DNA of 64,000 nt from Moorena sp. SIOASIH. Its GTDB lineage: Bacteria > Cyanobacteriota > Cyanobacteriia > Cyanobacteriales > Coleofasciculaceae. Under the pieces are notes generated by a model. It did not search any database. It was not told where the DNA came from and saw only the letters and a program-made list of their open reading frames with translations. Both the position numbers and the translations under genes were made by a program. The stretch spans positions 487,501 through 551,500 of the forward strand of contig NZ_JAAHIH010000004.1 in NCBI RefSeq assembly GCF_010671925.1, given 5' to 3'. Positions 1 to 9,200 of this stretch are shown piece after piece (positions within the stretch are counted from its first letter, which is position 1; every line of letters begins with the position of its first letter).

Positions 1-80
1 TTAATGAATGGGCTTGAAATCAATGGGAGAATGATCCTAGCTCATTTTCCCAAGTTTGACACTTGACGCTTAGGTGAGAT

Positions 81-202
81 GGGTGCATCTCAATGCCTGA
101 AATTAGGCAAAAATTCCCCCGAAAATTCCCACACTTCCCACACTCCCCCCCTCCCCACACTTCCCAAACTTTCCTTCTTTTTTACAAAAATGAGATGCAC
201 CC
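81..202. repeat. MITE-like element with 12-bp terminal inverted repeats, copy 1
   Basis: The left end GGGTGCATCTCA (81-92) is the exact reverse complement of the right end TGAGATGCACCC (191-202). The interior is non-coding: an A-rich AAAAATTCC stretch followed by a CCCACACTTCC-type tandem tract. A second copy with the same ends and the same interior order lies at 21448-21600. No transposase is inside, so this is a non-autonomous or purely structural element. Its mobility is inferred only from the two matching copies. Confidence 0.6.
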
Positions 203-897
203 GGTTAGATGTTCTTGGTCACTAGTATAGTCTATCGAAGTGCGGCGGCTTGCTTGGTGATAGACCACACTTTTAATCACCAGAAGCAGGTTCCGATGTC
301 AGCGCCTTGTGATTTGGGAAATTACCTAAGCATTCAGCCGTCAGGTATCAGCTAAGGTGCTACTTGAGGTGCTGCTTGAGGTGCTTTTGAATGAAACAGG
401 TAAGTCTTCGTTTAATATCAGTTACCTCCCCTGAGCGAGGAATTTATAGTCTTTGGCTTTGAGTCCGTTGAACTCGTCAGCCGGATAGCTTGTTTTAAGC
501 TGACCGCTAAGGGCTGATAGCTGAATGCTTACCAAATCACAACTGCTCTTGTGGCATTCAAATGTTGCCAATAACTGAGGGATTAGGGTAAACTTAGTCA
601 GTTTTCACGATCCTTTGCTAGGGGATAATTTTTGTGAGTGATCGGATTGACTAACAGATGTGGCAACTGCACAAATAGTGCTAAAACAGGACGTAGAAAA
701 CTGAGCCACTGTTCGCAAGACAGTGAATGAAAATACCTGTGGAGAGGGTCTGACGGGGACTGAGGTTGTTCTTGGTCTAGTTAAGAGTCCCGGAAGCAGG
801 TGTATACTCAGCCCCAAGGTTGAGAATCTCCCACTGAGCCAGCAATTAGCCCTTAGTGGGGGATGATGTCAAAGCTCTTACCCTATAGGAAAGGAAC
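203..897. other. Intergenic region upstream of argC
   Basis: No convincing gene was found. The only longer reading frame (minus strand, 605-817) has no family resemblance and no ribosome site. The stretch contains an imperfect hairpin around 229-276 (GTCTATC pairing with GATAGAC) and short degenerate repeats of the GCTGATAGCTGA type near 505-525. An argC ribosome site (AGGAAAGGA, about 887-895) sits at its end. It probably carries the argC promoter, but no clear -35/-10 pair could be picked. Confidence 0.4.
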
Positions 898-1959
898 ATG
901 ATGGGGGATTTAGAACGCCTGCCAGTAGGCATAATTGGTGCTTCTGGTTATGGTGGCGTACAACTTGTAAGGCTCTTGATGGATCACCCAGGAGTCGATG
1001 TAGTTTATTTGGGTGGAGAAAGCAGTGCTGGCAAGGGATTTGCCGAGCTTTACCCTCATCTAGGCCATCGTGTGAATCTAACCATTGAGCCTATTGACAT
1101 AAATACTATTGTATCCCGTTGTCAGGTAGTGTTTCTGTCGTTGCCTAACGGTTTAGCCCATAAGCTAGCACCATCACTGTTATCAAAAGGATTAAAAGTT
1201 CTCGACCTCTCAGCTGACTATCGATTTAGTAAACTGGAGACTTACAAAAGCTGGTACGGTGGAGAGCGCCACGACCAAGAAACCGCTGCTACTGCTGTTT
1301 ATGGTTTACCGGAACTTTATCGCGATCGCATTTCCTCTGCCGAGTTAGTCGGTTGTCCTGGTTGCTACGTCACCACCAGCCTGCTCGCCATTGCTCCCCT
1401 GCTCAAACAGGGTCTGATTATTCCAGACACTGCCATTATCGATGCCAAATCCGGCACCTCTGGGGGTGGACGCAAGGCAAAAACCAATCTCTTACTAGCA
1501 GAAGCTGACAGCTCTCTAGCCCCTTATGGGGTGACCCATCACCGCCATACCCCAGAAATTGAGCAAATTTGCAGTCATTTAGCCAGTCACGAAGTCAGGG
1601 TGCAATTTACACCCCACCTCGTTCCCATGGTACGGGGAATCCTGGCTACTGTCTATGCCACATTGCAGGATCCGGGACTAGTCAGGGAAGATTTATTCAC
1701 TATTTACACCGCCTTCTACCGCGCCTCTCCCTTTGTCCGGGTGTTACCCAGTGGCACCTATCCCCAAACCAAGTGGGCTTGTGGCACTAATCTTTGTTAC
1801 ATAGGGGTAGAAGTCGATAGCCGAACTGACCGAGTTATCGTCATGTCAGCCATCGACAACTTGCTCAAAGGTCAAGCTGGTCAAGCTGTACAGTGTTTGA
1901 ATCTGATGATGGGTTGGGACGAAACCCTAGGCTTGCCTCAACTGAGTTTTTATCCGTGA
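898..1959 (+). CDS. argC: N-acetyl-gamma-glutamyl-phosphate reductase
   Basis: ArgC reduces N-acetylglutamyl phosphate to the semialdehyde with NADPH, the third step of arginine synthesis, in the cytoplasm. The 353-residue product has the usual length. A Rossmann motif GASGYGG lies at residues 14-20, and the catalytic cysteine is C156 in the segment CPGCYVT (153-159). Many homologues have Asn rather than Cys at the first position of that segment. Two ATG codons stand in tandem at 898 and 901 behind AGGAAAGGA; either could be used and the second may be preferred. No other arginine gene is adjacent, as is usual in cyanobacteria. The gene converges on eno across a repeat-filled gap. The identification is firm. 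Confidence 0.95.
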   Translation: MMGDLERLPVGIIGASGYGGVQLVRLLMDHPGVDVVYLGGESSAGKGFAELYPHLGHRVNLTIEPIDINTIVSRCQVVFLSLPNGLAHKLAPSLLSKGLKVLDLSADYRFSKLETYKSWYGGERHDQETAATAVYGLPELYRDRISSAELVGCPGCYVTTSLLAIAPLLKQGLIIPDTAIIDAKSGTSGGGRKAKTNLLLAEADSSLAPYGVTHHRHTPEIEQICSHLASHEVRVQFTPHLVPMVRGILATVYATLQDPGLVREDLFTIYTAFYRASPFVRVLPSGTYPQTKWACGTNLCYIGVEVDSRTDRVIVMSAIDNLLKGQAGQAVQCLNLMMGWDETLGLPQLSFYP

Positions 1960-1987
1960 ATCGGTTGTGGGACCGATGTGCAAAATA

Positions 1988-2178
1988 AACCAGAAGTAGG
2001 GGGAGATAGGAAAAAACCATTCTTCCCACACTCTCCACCAAATAACCTTGGCCTATTGGCCACGCAATCGCGTTCAACCTTCAACCTTCAACCTTGGCCA
2101 AAGGCCACGCAATCGCGTTCAACCTCCTAACCTTCAACCTTCAACCTTCAACCTCCTAACCTCCTAACCTCCTAACCT
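1988..2178. repeat. Tandem AACCTTC/AACCTCCT repeats with degenerate palindromic units
   Basis: The gap between convergent argC and eno is filled with heptamers of the AACCTTC and AACCTCC type. It also holds two copies (near 2050 and 2092) of a GGCC...GGCCACGCAATCGCG unit, a variant of the palindromic element found throughout the window. No separate terminator hairpin for either gene is obvious, so the palindromes may do that job. That function is inference. Confidence 0.7.
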
Positions 2179-3477
2179 TCAACCCTGACAAAGGGGTCCC
2201 ATGCCACAAGTTCCAGCATAAATGGCGCGATCGCCTAATTCATCTTCAATCCGCAGCAACTGGTTATACTTAGCCACCCGTTCACTACGGCACAGTGAAC
2301 CTGTTTTAATTTGACCAGCACGAGTAGCAACGGCTAGATCAGCAATGGTAGTATCTTCGGTTTCCCCAGAACGGTGACTAATTACGGAACGGAAACCGTT
2401 GCGAGTTGCTAAGTCAATGGTTTCAAGAGTTTCGGTCAAGGAACCAATTTGATTGAGCTTAATCAAGATCGAGTTACCCGCACCGATATCAATACCTTTT
2501 TGTAGCCTGGTGGGATTGGTAACAAATAGGTCATCACCCACTAACTGAATACGGGAACCCAGTTTTTCAGTGAGCAACTGCCAATTACTCCAATCCTCTT
2601 CGTGGAGTCCATCTTCAATAGAAACAATTGGGTATTGCCCCACCAACTCAGCTAGATAGTTAACAAACTCTTCTGGGGAGTGAGGCTGCCCATCATAGAC
2701 ATACTGAGCTTCTTTGTAGAACTCGCTCGCGGCCACATCCATGGCTAAAGCGATTTGTTCCCCTGGCTTATACCCAGATGTTTCTATAGCGGCAATCAAT
2801 AAGTCTAGCGCTTCTTTATTTGACCCCAAATTGGGAGCAAAGCCACCTTCATCTCCCACACCGGTAAGTAATTTTTTCTCTTTCAAAACCTTAGCCAAGG
2901 CTGCAAAAACCTCAGCTCCCCAGCGCAGGGCCTCTCGAAACGACTTCGCTCCCACTGGCACAATCATGAATTCCTGAAAATCCACATTATTATCCGCATG
3001 AGCACCACCGTTGATCACATTCATCAACGGAACTGGTAGTAGATTAGCTAGTGGTCCGCCTAAGTAGCGGTAGAGGGGGAGTCCTTTACTGGCCGCCGCC
3101 GCCTTTGCTGTAGCTAGGGAAATAGCTAGGATGGCATTTGCTCCCATATTCTTTTTGTTGGCCGAACCATCCCGATGAATCATCTTGTGATCAACCAACA
3201 TTTGGTTGAGAGCATCGTTTTCCAATAGCTCCGGGCCGAGTTTTTCTTTGATATTCGATACTGCCTTGAGTACCCCTTTACCACCGTAGCGACGGGGATC
3301 ATTATCTCGTAGTTCATGGGCTTCAAAAGTACCAGTAGAAGCACCACTGGGAACTTGGGCAATTCCCACGGCACCGTTAACAAGGCGCACTTGGGCTTCT
3401 ACTGTCGGACGTCCACGAGAATCTAATATCTCTCTGGCATCAATTGCCGCAATTGCAGTTTCTGATTTAGTCAACAT
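2179..3477 (-). CDS. eno: Enolase (phosphopyruvate hydratase)
   Basis: Enolase interconverts 2-phosphoglycerate and phosphoenolpyruvate in glycolysis in the cytoplasm. The 432-residue protein is full length. It starts with the family-typical AREILDSRGRPTVE stretch (residues 14-27). It has the substrate-loop SGASTG (44-49), the GDEGGFAPNL segment, a GDDLFVTN metal-binding segment, the catalytic-lysine region ILIKLNQIG and the signature SHRSGETEDT. The ATG is preceded by GAGGAA about 8 bases upstream. It is a single gene convergent with argC. No damaged residues were noticed. Confidence 0.97.
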   Translation of the reverse strand: MLTKSETAIAAIDAREILDSRGRPTVEAQVRLVNGAVGIAQVPSGASTGTFEAHELRDNDPRRYGGKGVLKAVSNIKEKLGPELLENDALNQMLVDHKMIHRDGSANKKNMGANAILAISLATAKAAAASKGLPLYRYLGGPLANLLPVPLMNVINGGAHADNNVDFQEFMIVPVGAKSFREALRWGAEVFAALAKVLKEKKLLTGVGDEGGFAPNLGSNKEALDLLIAAIETSGYKPGEQIALAMDVAASEFYKEAQYVYDGQPHSPEEFVNYLAELVGQYPIVSIEDGLHEEDWSNWQLLTEKLGSRIQLVGDDLFVTNPTRLQKGIDIGAGNSILIKLNQIGSLTETLETIDLATRNGFRSVISHRSGETEDTTIADLAVATRAGQIKTGSLCRSERVAKYNQLLRIEDELGDRAIYAGTCGMGPLCQG

Positions 3478-4055
3478 GCTTTTTCCTCTAATTATGTAAA
3501 GATTGCAACTGCCTTAATCGTTAAATCGCCCTAGGATAAGAAAGGCCTTGGCCGTTGGCCACGCTACGCGAATGGCCACGCTACGCGAACGGAATGTTAC
3601 TTCTTTCAATCTCCTAGTTAATCAATCATGTCAGCCATTTCAGCCCTTAGGAGCTGTGAGCTATCCGGTATCTGAGCTATCCGCTATTAGCTATCAGCTT
3701 AAGCGCTACGCGCACGCGTGCGCGTTCAGCCATGGTTGAAAAGCTGACTAGTTGGTGCTGATAACTAGGTGCTGATAACTTAATGCTTACAATCAGAGTG
3801 TGCCACTTTAAGGTCTGGAACATCAACAGTACACAGTTTTCTATACCTAGAGTATTGTTGATATAATCGCCCTAAATATTTCGACCATACTAATGGTGAT
3901 ATGGCTCACGAAAATTGCTGAAAATAATCACAATTATTTTAGAGTTAGCTCACAAATAACTAAAATAATTTTAAATAAGCTAGGGGAAGAGTAGTTAAGA
4001 TTACTAGGGTTTCAGGACTCTTCCTGAGCTGTTGTTAAGGGCAATAATATACTAT
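3478..4055. other. Repeat-rich intergenic region
   Basis: The region upstream of both eno and the next plus-strand gene holds no supported gene. At 3544-3592 lie two fused copies of the GGCCACGCTACGCGAA palindromic repeat. Degenerate AGCTATCAG-type units follow (about 3655-3715), then a GCGCTACGCGCACGCGTGCGCG palindromic stretch in pieces near 3703-3725. From about 3830 to 4020 the DNA becomes AT-rich and plausibly contains a promoter. A 63-codon reading frame starting at 3548 is made entirely of repeat sequence and is not called. Confidence 0.55.
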
Positions 4056-4838
4056 ATGACTTCCTCCACACTTCAGAAATTTGTGTTTAGACCAGCATTG
4101 ATTTCAGCAACAGTATTTGCTGCGCTGACGTTACCCGTAGGCTGGTTCGGTGCTCAGCCATTATCCATTAAAGTACAGGAGGAGCAACTATTCTACGGTG
4201 ACGTGCGAGATGCGGCAACGCCTTACCTGACCTTAGCAACGGTGATTAGTCTGGGAGCTGGTATGGCCAGTGTCGCCATAGCAGGATGGCAACACTCTGC
4301 TCAACAGTCATCCCAACTTCAGTCACAGCTATCAGATCTAGCACAACAAATTCAAAAAAAGGAAGAATTATTAGAAAAACTTAGGCTTTCAGAATCCCAG
4401 CAGAACCTTCCTCAACACAAGCCTTTAGAAAATCAGATCGAGAATCAGACAGAGAATCAGACAGAGAATCAGACAGAGAATCAGACATGGCCACAGCAGC
4501 CAATTAACTACACCGTATATACTAGTTCTAGCTTCCAGTCAAACCGTGAACCACTGGTGACTAAGACTGGGTCGAGAGAATATCAACCAGTAGCTAAATC
4601 GGCGATGAAGGGGCGAGCCAAAACCTTTGAGTACAAGCGATTGGCCGTAGGCCACGCTACGCGAACGCATACTGGGGTGGGTAATGGTCAAACCCATACT
4701 GGGCTTAAATCCCATTCTGAAGTAGTATCATTACCATCGGAAGATATTCAGCAACTTCAAAGTCAGTTGCAACAGGCCAAAGCTCAGATGACAGCGATGC
4801 AAAAGGTTTTGCACAAGCAACACTTTGTGTCTACTTGA
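4056..4838 (+). CDS. Hypothetical membrane protein with coiled coil and ENQT repeats
   Basis: The family is not recognised. Reading from the ATG at 4056 gives 260 residues; an in-frame TTG at 4032 would add eight. The protein has an N-terminal hydrophobic segment (about residues 8-32) and a second one (about 57-76). A Gln-rich coiled coil follows (about 80-115), then four tandem units of the four-residue ENQT/ENQI type, encoded by a 12-bp DNA repeat near 4435-4487. Near its C-terminus it reads LAVGHATR, the translation of the palindromic repeat at 4639-4667. The next gene starts inside its stop codon. It is probably anchored in the inner or thylakoid membrane; the function is unknown. Confidence 0.6.
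   Translation: MTSSTLQKFVFRPALISATVFAALTLPVGWFGAQPLSIKVQEEQLFYGDVRDAATPYLTLATVISLGAGMASVAIAGWQHSAQQSSQLQSQLSDLAQQIQKKEELLEKLRLSESQQNLPQHKPLENQIENQTENQTENQTENQTWPQQPINYTVYTSSSFQSNREPLVTKTGSREYQPVAKSAMKGRAKTFEYKRLAVGHATRTHTGVGNGQTHTGLKSHSEVVSLPSEDIQQLQSQLQQAKAQMTAMQKVLHKQHFVST
4639..4667. repeat. Palindromic GGCCACGCTACGCGAAC element inside a gene
   Basis: This copy of the dispersed element contains the GGCCGTAGGCC mini-palindrome followed by ACGCTACGCGAACG. It lies in frame in the preceding membrane-protein gene and adds the peptide LAVGHATR. A related copy at 4890-4916 lies in the downstream gene and gives LAVGHAKR. Confidence 0.8.
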
Positions 4839-5359
4839 ACACCAACGTTATGTCTAGTCCATCACCCATCGACCCCCAAACCCCATCGGGATTGGCCGTT
4901 GGCCACGCTAAGCGATCAGAATTCGAGCTAAATCTGCTCAAACAGGAATATTTTTTCCTGCAAACTACTGTAGAAGATTACAACAAACAAATCTGGGTGA
5001 TTAAAGCCTTGGGGATTACGGCCACTGGTGTGGTTGTGCGTATGGTCTTAAAAGAAAAACAGAATAGCATCGCCCTGATTGGCTGTGCTATTCCCCTGTT
5101 TTTCTGGATTCTAGAAAGCCAATGGAAACACTTCCAGCGTGGTTTCTATCCCCGTTTGGTAGAAATTGAGGAAATTTTGACTCAGGAGTTTAACTTGCGC
5201 AGTCCAGCTATTTTTACTGGCTGGAGTCGTACCTTTAAGCGCAGTAATACTCCCAAACGCCAAGGCTATCTTTGGGATGGTTTATTAAACCGTAGCGTTT
5301 GCATTACTTATCTGTTAGAAATTGGCTTTCTTTTGGTATTATCGTTAATTAGGTTTTAG
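4835..5359 (+). CDS. Hypothetical membrane protein, two to three transmembrane segments
   Basis: The longest reading starts at a TTG (4835) that overlaps the preceding stop (TTGA). This would give translational coupling; an ATG at 4850 is the alternative. The protein has 174 residues from the TTG. A repeat-derived LAVGHAKR peptide lies near residues 20-27. A helix-rich region, a pair of membrane segments (about residues 54-68 and 75-95) and a C-terminal hydrophobic helix follow. The general layout resembles small SLATT-like or other predicted pore-forming membrane proteins, but no diagnostic motif is visible, so no function is assigned. It forms a two-gene unit with the upstream coiled-coil membrane protein. 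Confidence 0.6.
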   Translation: MNTNVMSSPSPIDPQTPSGLAVGHAKRSEFELNLLKQEYFFLQTTVEDYNKQIWVIKALGITATGVVVRMVLKEKQNSIALIGCAIPLFFWILESQWKHFQRGFYPRLVEIEEILTQEFNLRSPAIFTGWSRTFKRSNTPKRQGYLWDGLLNRSVCITYLLEIGFLLVLSLIRF

Positions 5360-5385
5360 GAATTAGAAGTGTTGAAGAGGGAACA

Positions 5386-5430
5386 GGGAATCGGGAATCG
5401 GGAATCGGGAATCGGGAATCGGGAATCGGG
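5386..5430. repeat. GGGAATC heptamer tandem array
   Basis: Six and a half head-to-tail copies of GGGAATC lie in the spacer before dtd. Arrays like this are known in filamentous cyanobacteria as short tandemly repeated repetitive (STRR) sequences. No spacer sequence separates the units. The rest of the 5360-5756 gap is AT-rich with nothing gene-like. Confidence 0.9.
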
Positions 5431-5518
5431 AAGAAGTGCTCTCCTAGTGTGGCGATTATAAATTAGTATAAAATAATTGCTCGTAAGCTTACTAAGTAAG
5501 GCTTTTAGTGATTTAAAA

Positions 5519-5542
5519 AAGCAATTTTCATAAAAATTGCTT
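5519..5542. terminator. Possible bidirectional hairpin
   Basis: AAGCAATTTT (5519-5528) pairs perfectly with AAAATTGCTT (5533-5542) around a 4-base loop. Six A residues precede it on the plus strand, giving a U-run on the minus strand. It may end transcription from either side, but no minus-strand gene feeds into it, so the role is uncertain. Confidence 0.35.
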
Positions 5543-5756
5543 GTTATTGTATTGATGCAGTAGCTTTGTTGAATCTCTTGCTATTTAAGGGGTAATCGCT
5601 CATTTAAACTAGTTATTGAGTATAATCAGTCTAGGATAGGCATTGATCATAACACCTAAAAACACTCATATCTTTTTCCTACTGTTCCCAGATCCGCTGC
5701 TCCCTGTTCCCTAAAACCCAGGACGAAATACCTCAGCCAATTGAGAACTGCTACAT

Positions 5757-6218
5757 ATGCGTGTAATCATCCAACGAGTCAAATCCTCTCAAGTCGAAGT
5801 AGAAACAACAGTGATTGGGAAAATAGGGCGAGGGCTTAACCTACTAGTCGGTATTGCGGATACTGATACGGAAGCTGAATTAGACTGGATGGCGCGAAAG
5901 TGTCTAGACTTAAGGCTATTTCCAGACGAGACTACTGGTAATGACCGTTGGGAAAAGTCCGTGCAGGATATAGGTGGTGAGCTATTGGTGGTTAGCCAGT
6001 TTACCCTTTACGGAGATTGTCGCAAAGGACGCCGCCCTTCCTTTAGTCAGTCCGCTGCTCCAGAATACGCTAGGGCATTGTATCAACTATTTGTGGATAA
6101 GTTACGGATGAGTGGGTTGCGGGTAGAAACTGGTGAGTTTGGTGCGATGATGGAAGTTTGTATAGAAAATGATGGTCCTGTGACACTGTTGTTGGAGAAA
6201 GAAGCATCAGTGCGGTAA
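5757..6218 (+). CDS. dtd: D-aminoacyl-tRNA deacylase
   Basis: Dtd removes D-amino acids (and Gly from tRNA-Ala) mischarged on tRNA, a chiral proofreading step in the cytoplasm. The 153-residue product has the family length and begins MRVIIQRV. It contains the signature SQFTLYGDCRKG, which holds the active-site Gln and Thr, and the Gly-cisPro motif within NDGPVT close to the C-terminus. The ATG lies directly behind a short gap with no strong ribosome site. It is a single gene convergent with the large NACHT gene; the 35-bp gap consists of GATTCCCGA-type heptamers. The identification is firm. Confidence 0.95.
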   Translation: MRVIIQRVKSSQVEVETTVIGKIGRGLNLLVGIADTDTEAELDWMARKCLDLRLFPDETTGNDRWEKSVQDIGGELLVVSQFTLYGDCRKGRRPSFSQSAAPEYARALYQLFVDKLRMSGLRVETGEFGAMMEVCIENDGPVTLLLEKEASVR

Positions 6219-6253
6219 GTACTCCCGACTGCCGATTCCCGATTCCCGACTCC

Positions 6254-9200
6254 CTACAACTCAATGGGATAATAATCCAAAGCACTTTTTCCCGCACCCT
6301 GACCCCACCGTGCATCAGGTTTCCAAGCACCATTTTCTTCTTCCCGGCGGCGAGTCCGGACAGTGAGCTGATTACCTTCAAATATCAGTAGATTATATTG
6401 CCAGGGATAAGCGGATCGTAGTTCAAAGGTTGGTGCGCTAAAGGTGCCAGCACAAATTCCATGGAGTTTGCGCCCATCTCGGCTGAGGTCGTAAGGGAAA
6501 ACGCTGGCTTGGGCTTTGTGGATGTGTCCGTGGAGGAACAAGCGAAATTCAGCAACAGCGAGTTGTTCCATAAATCCTGGGTCGGTAATGCGATCGCTTC
6601 CGTCACTATTGAGGGGATGGTGCCAAACTGCTATTTTCAGGCAGTTGCCGTAGTCTGGGTTACGGCGAATCTGCTTCAGGGCATTGCTCACAGCACCTGA
6701 GTGGATGCTAGCACGGTCTCTGAAGTGGTGATCCAGTTCCCAAGCGGAGTTTAGTCCTAGGATCAGCAAATTTTGCTCTGGGAGATAGTCGATAATCCCT
6801 TGCTGGTCATAGTCTAGGGGATAGGGTTCAGTTTTGATAGCTTGATAGAATTGGCTGAAGTGGGCAAAGCGTTGTTGGTATTTGGTTTCGTCTCGGACCC
6901 GAATCACCTCATCAGTGACTTTGATGTAGTCACCGTCTTGGAGTTTATCATGGTCTTTTGTGCGTTCGCGTAGCGTGGCCGAAGGCCAATCGCATAACTC
7001 ATAAGCGTCTTTTGATAGTTTCCAGTTGAGGTCATGGTTACCAGGGACTATAACAATTTGCTTCGGGTCTAGGTCGGGGAAGTCTAGGCGGAGGTTTTCG
7101 AGAAACTGTTGTGCAGCCTGGTATTCTTCTGGAGTGGAATAATTGGCGATATCACCGGAGAGGATCAGAGCATCAAGGTGAGGGATTTTAAGGTCTTGGG
7201 TGAGGTCTTGGGCGAGTTGGTTTGACCAAAGGGTAGCTTGCTCACCGGTGGTGATGTGGAGGTCCGAGAGGTGGAGGATGTATATGGTTTGAGTGGGAAT
7301 GAATTTGGGAGGATCGGGTTTGGGAGTGGGTTTGGGACAATAGATTGGGTTGTAGACTTGGCAGCGTTCTTGAATAGCGTTAAGGGCATCCATGGTGTAC
7401 TGAAAAATCTCTTCATTGTGAGTTGCTGCAAATTCTTGCTTTTTCAGGAGATTCATGAGTTTAGGAATAATAGCTTCTGTCCCAATTTGCTGGAGAGCTC
7501 CTGCAGCTCTTAGCAGAACCGTACTATCCGTCATGAGTTCTATCCCAATTTCCCCCTGAGCAAATTCCGTTCTGCTACGCACCAAATAGTCGTTATTATT
7601 CAGGCATTTAATTAACTGATCTATCGCGAATTCTGTACCAATTTTACCCAAAGCTTCTGCTGCACTACTACGCACAAAATACTCGTCATCATCTAGGCAT
7701 TTAATTAAGGGCTCTATTGTCGCTTCTTTCCCAATATTTCCTAGAGCATATGTTGCTCTCAAACGCACATATGATTCAGGGTCATCTAGGCATTTAATTA
7801 ACGGCTCGATAACGACTTCTGTGCCTATTTTTCCGAGAGCTTCTGCCGCCATGCTACGCACAGATGAGTTATCATCCTCTAGGCATTTAATTAACGGTTC
7901 AATCGCCACTTCTGTACCAATTTTGCCCAGAGCATCTACCACACTTAAACGCACAGATGAGTCATCATCATCCAGGCATTTAATTAACGGGTCAATCGCC
8001 ACTTTTGTGCCAATTTTGCCCAGAGCATCTGCGGCACTTTTACGGACATCTGATTCGGGAGCATTCAGGCATTGAATTAACGGATCGATAGTGGCTTCTG
8101 TTCCAATTTTACCCAAAGCTTCTGTAGCACTTTTACGTACAGATGAGTTTTCATCATTCAAGCATTTTGTAATTAACGACTCAATCGCCACTTCTGTGCC
8201 AATTTCACCGAGAGCATCTGCCGCAATATTACGCACAGATGAATCATCATCATCCAGGCATTTTATTAATGGGTCAATGGTAGCTTCTGTGCCAATTTTA
8301 CCGAGAGCATCTGCCGCATTTTTACGGACAGAAGAGTCATCATCATTCAAAGATTTATTTAATTGGTCAATCGCCACTTCTATCCCAATGTTCTTCAAAG
8401 CATCTGCTGCCTGACTATAGACAGATGATTCCGTATCATTGAGGCATTTTATTAACGGCTCTATTGCTAATTCTGTCCCAATTTTACCCAGAGATTCTGC
8501 TGCAACCTTACGCACAGATGAGTCATCATCATTGAGGCATTTTATTAACAGCTCTATTGCCACTTCTTCTGTGCCCATTTGTTCCAGAGCCATTGCTGCC
8601 CTTAAACGAATAAAACTATTGCCATTATTAAGGAATTTATTTAATAGCTCTATCCTGGCTTCTGTGCTCATTAGCTCCATCGCAGATAACCCATGATGAC
8701 TAACCCACACATCCTCATGATCCAGGCATTTAATTAATGGCTCTATCGCCTCTTTTGTGCCAATGCTTGCGAGAGCTTCTGCCGCACTACTCAGCACTTC
8801 GGGGTCGTCATCCTTCAGGCATTGAATTAACGGCTCTATCGCTAATTCTGGGTTGATTTTTTCCAGAGCATATACTGCAAATTTACGGAATTTTAAGTCG
8901 TCATTATCCAAAAACTTAATTAGCGATTCAACTACTACTTTTGTCCCAAGTTTTGCCAGAGCATCTGCTGCAAAATAACCTAAATCTAAGTCGTCATCAT
9001 CTAGACAGTGCTTATTATCCAACCATTTAATTAGCTCAGGTATCGCTCTATCTGATTCAGTTATTACCAACAGCTCAACCTTAAGCAAGTTAGGAACCTC
9101 TAACCCAACCACCAACTCGACAGTCTGCTCTTGAAACTCTGGTTTTACTGCTCCTGCTAACCTCGCTCCCAGTTGCCAATCCACTGCTAAAGCTAACCTT

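Noticed and set aside
605..817. 70-codon minus-strand frame upstream of argC
   Set aside because: No ribosome site, composition or similarity suggesting a protein; it lies in non-coding DNA.
3548..3739. 63-codon frame beginning with the MAVGHATR peptide
   Set aside because: It is read entirely from palindromic and heptamer repeats and has no independent start signal.
4032..4055. TTG-extended start of the membrane protein
   Set aside because: The ATG at 4056 has a ribosome-like AAGGG upstream. The extension adds only eight residues; kept as an alternative only.
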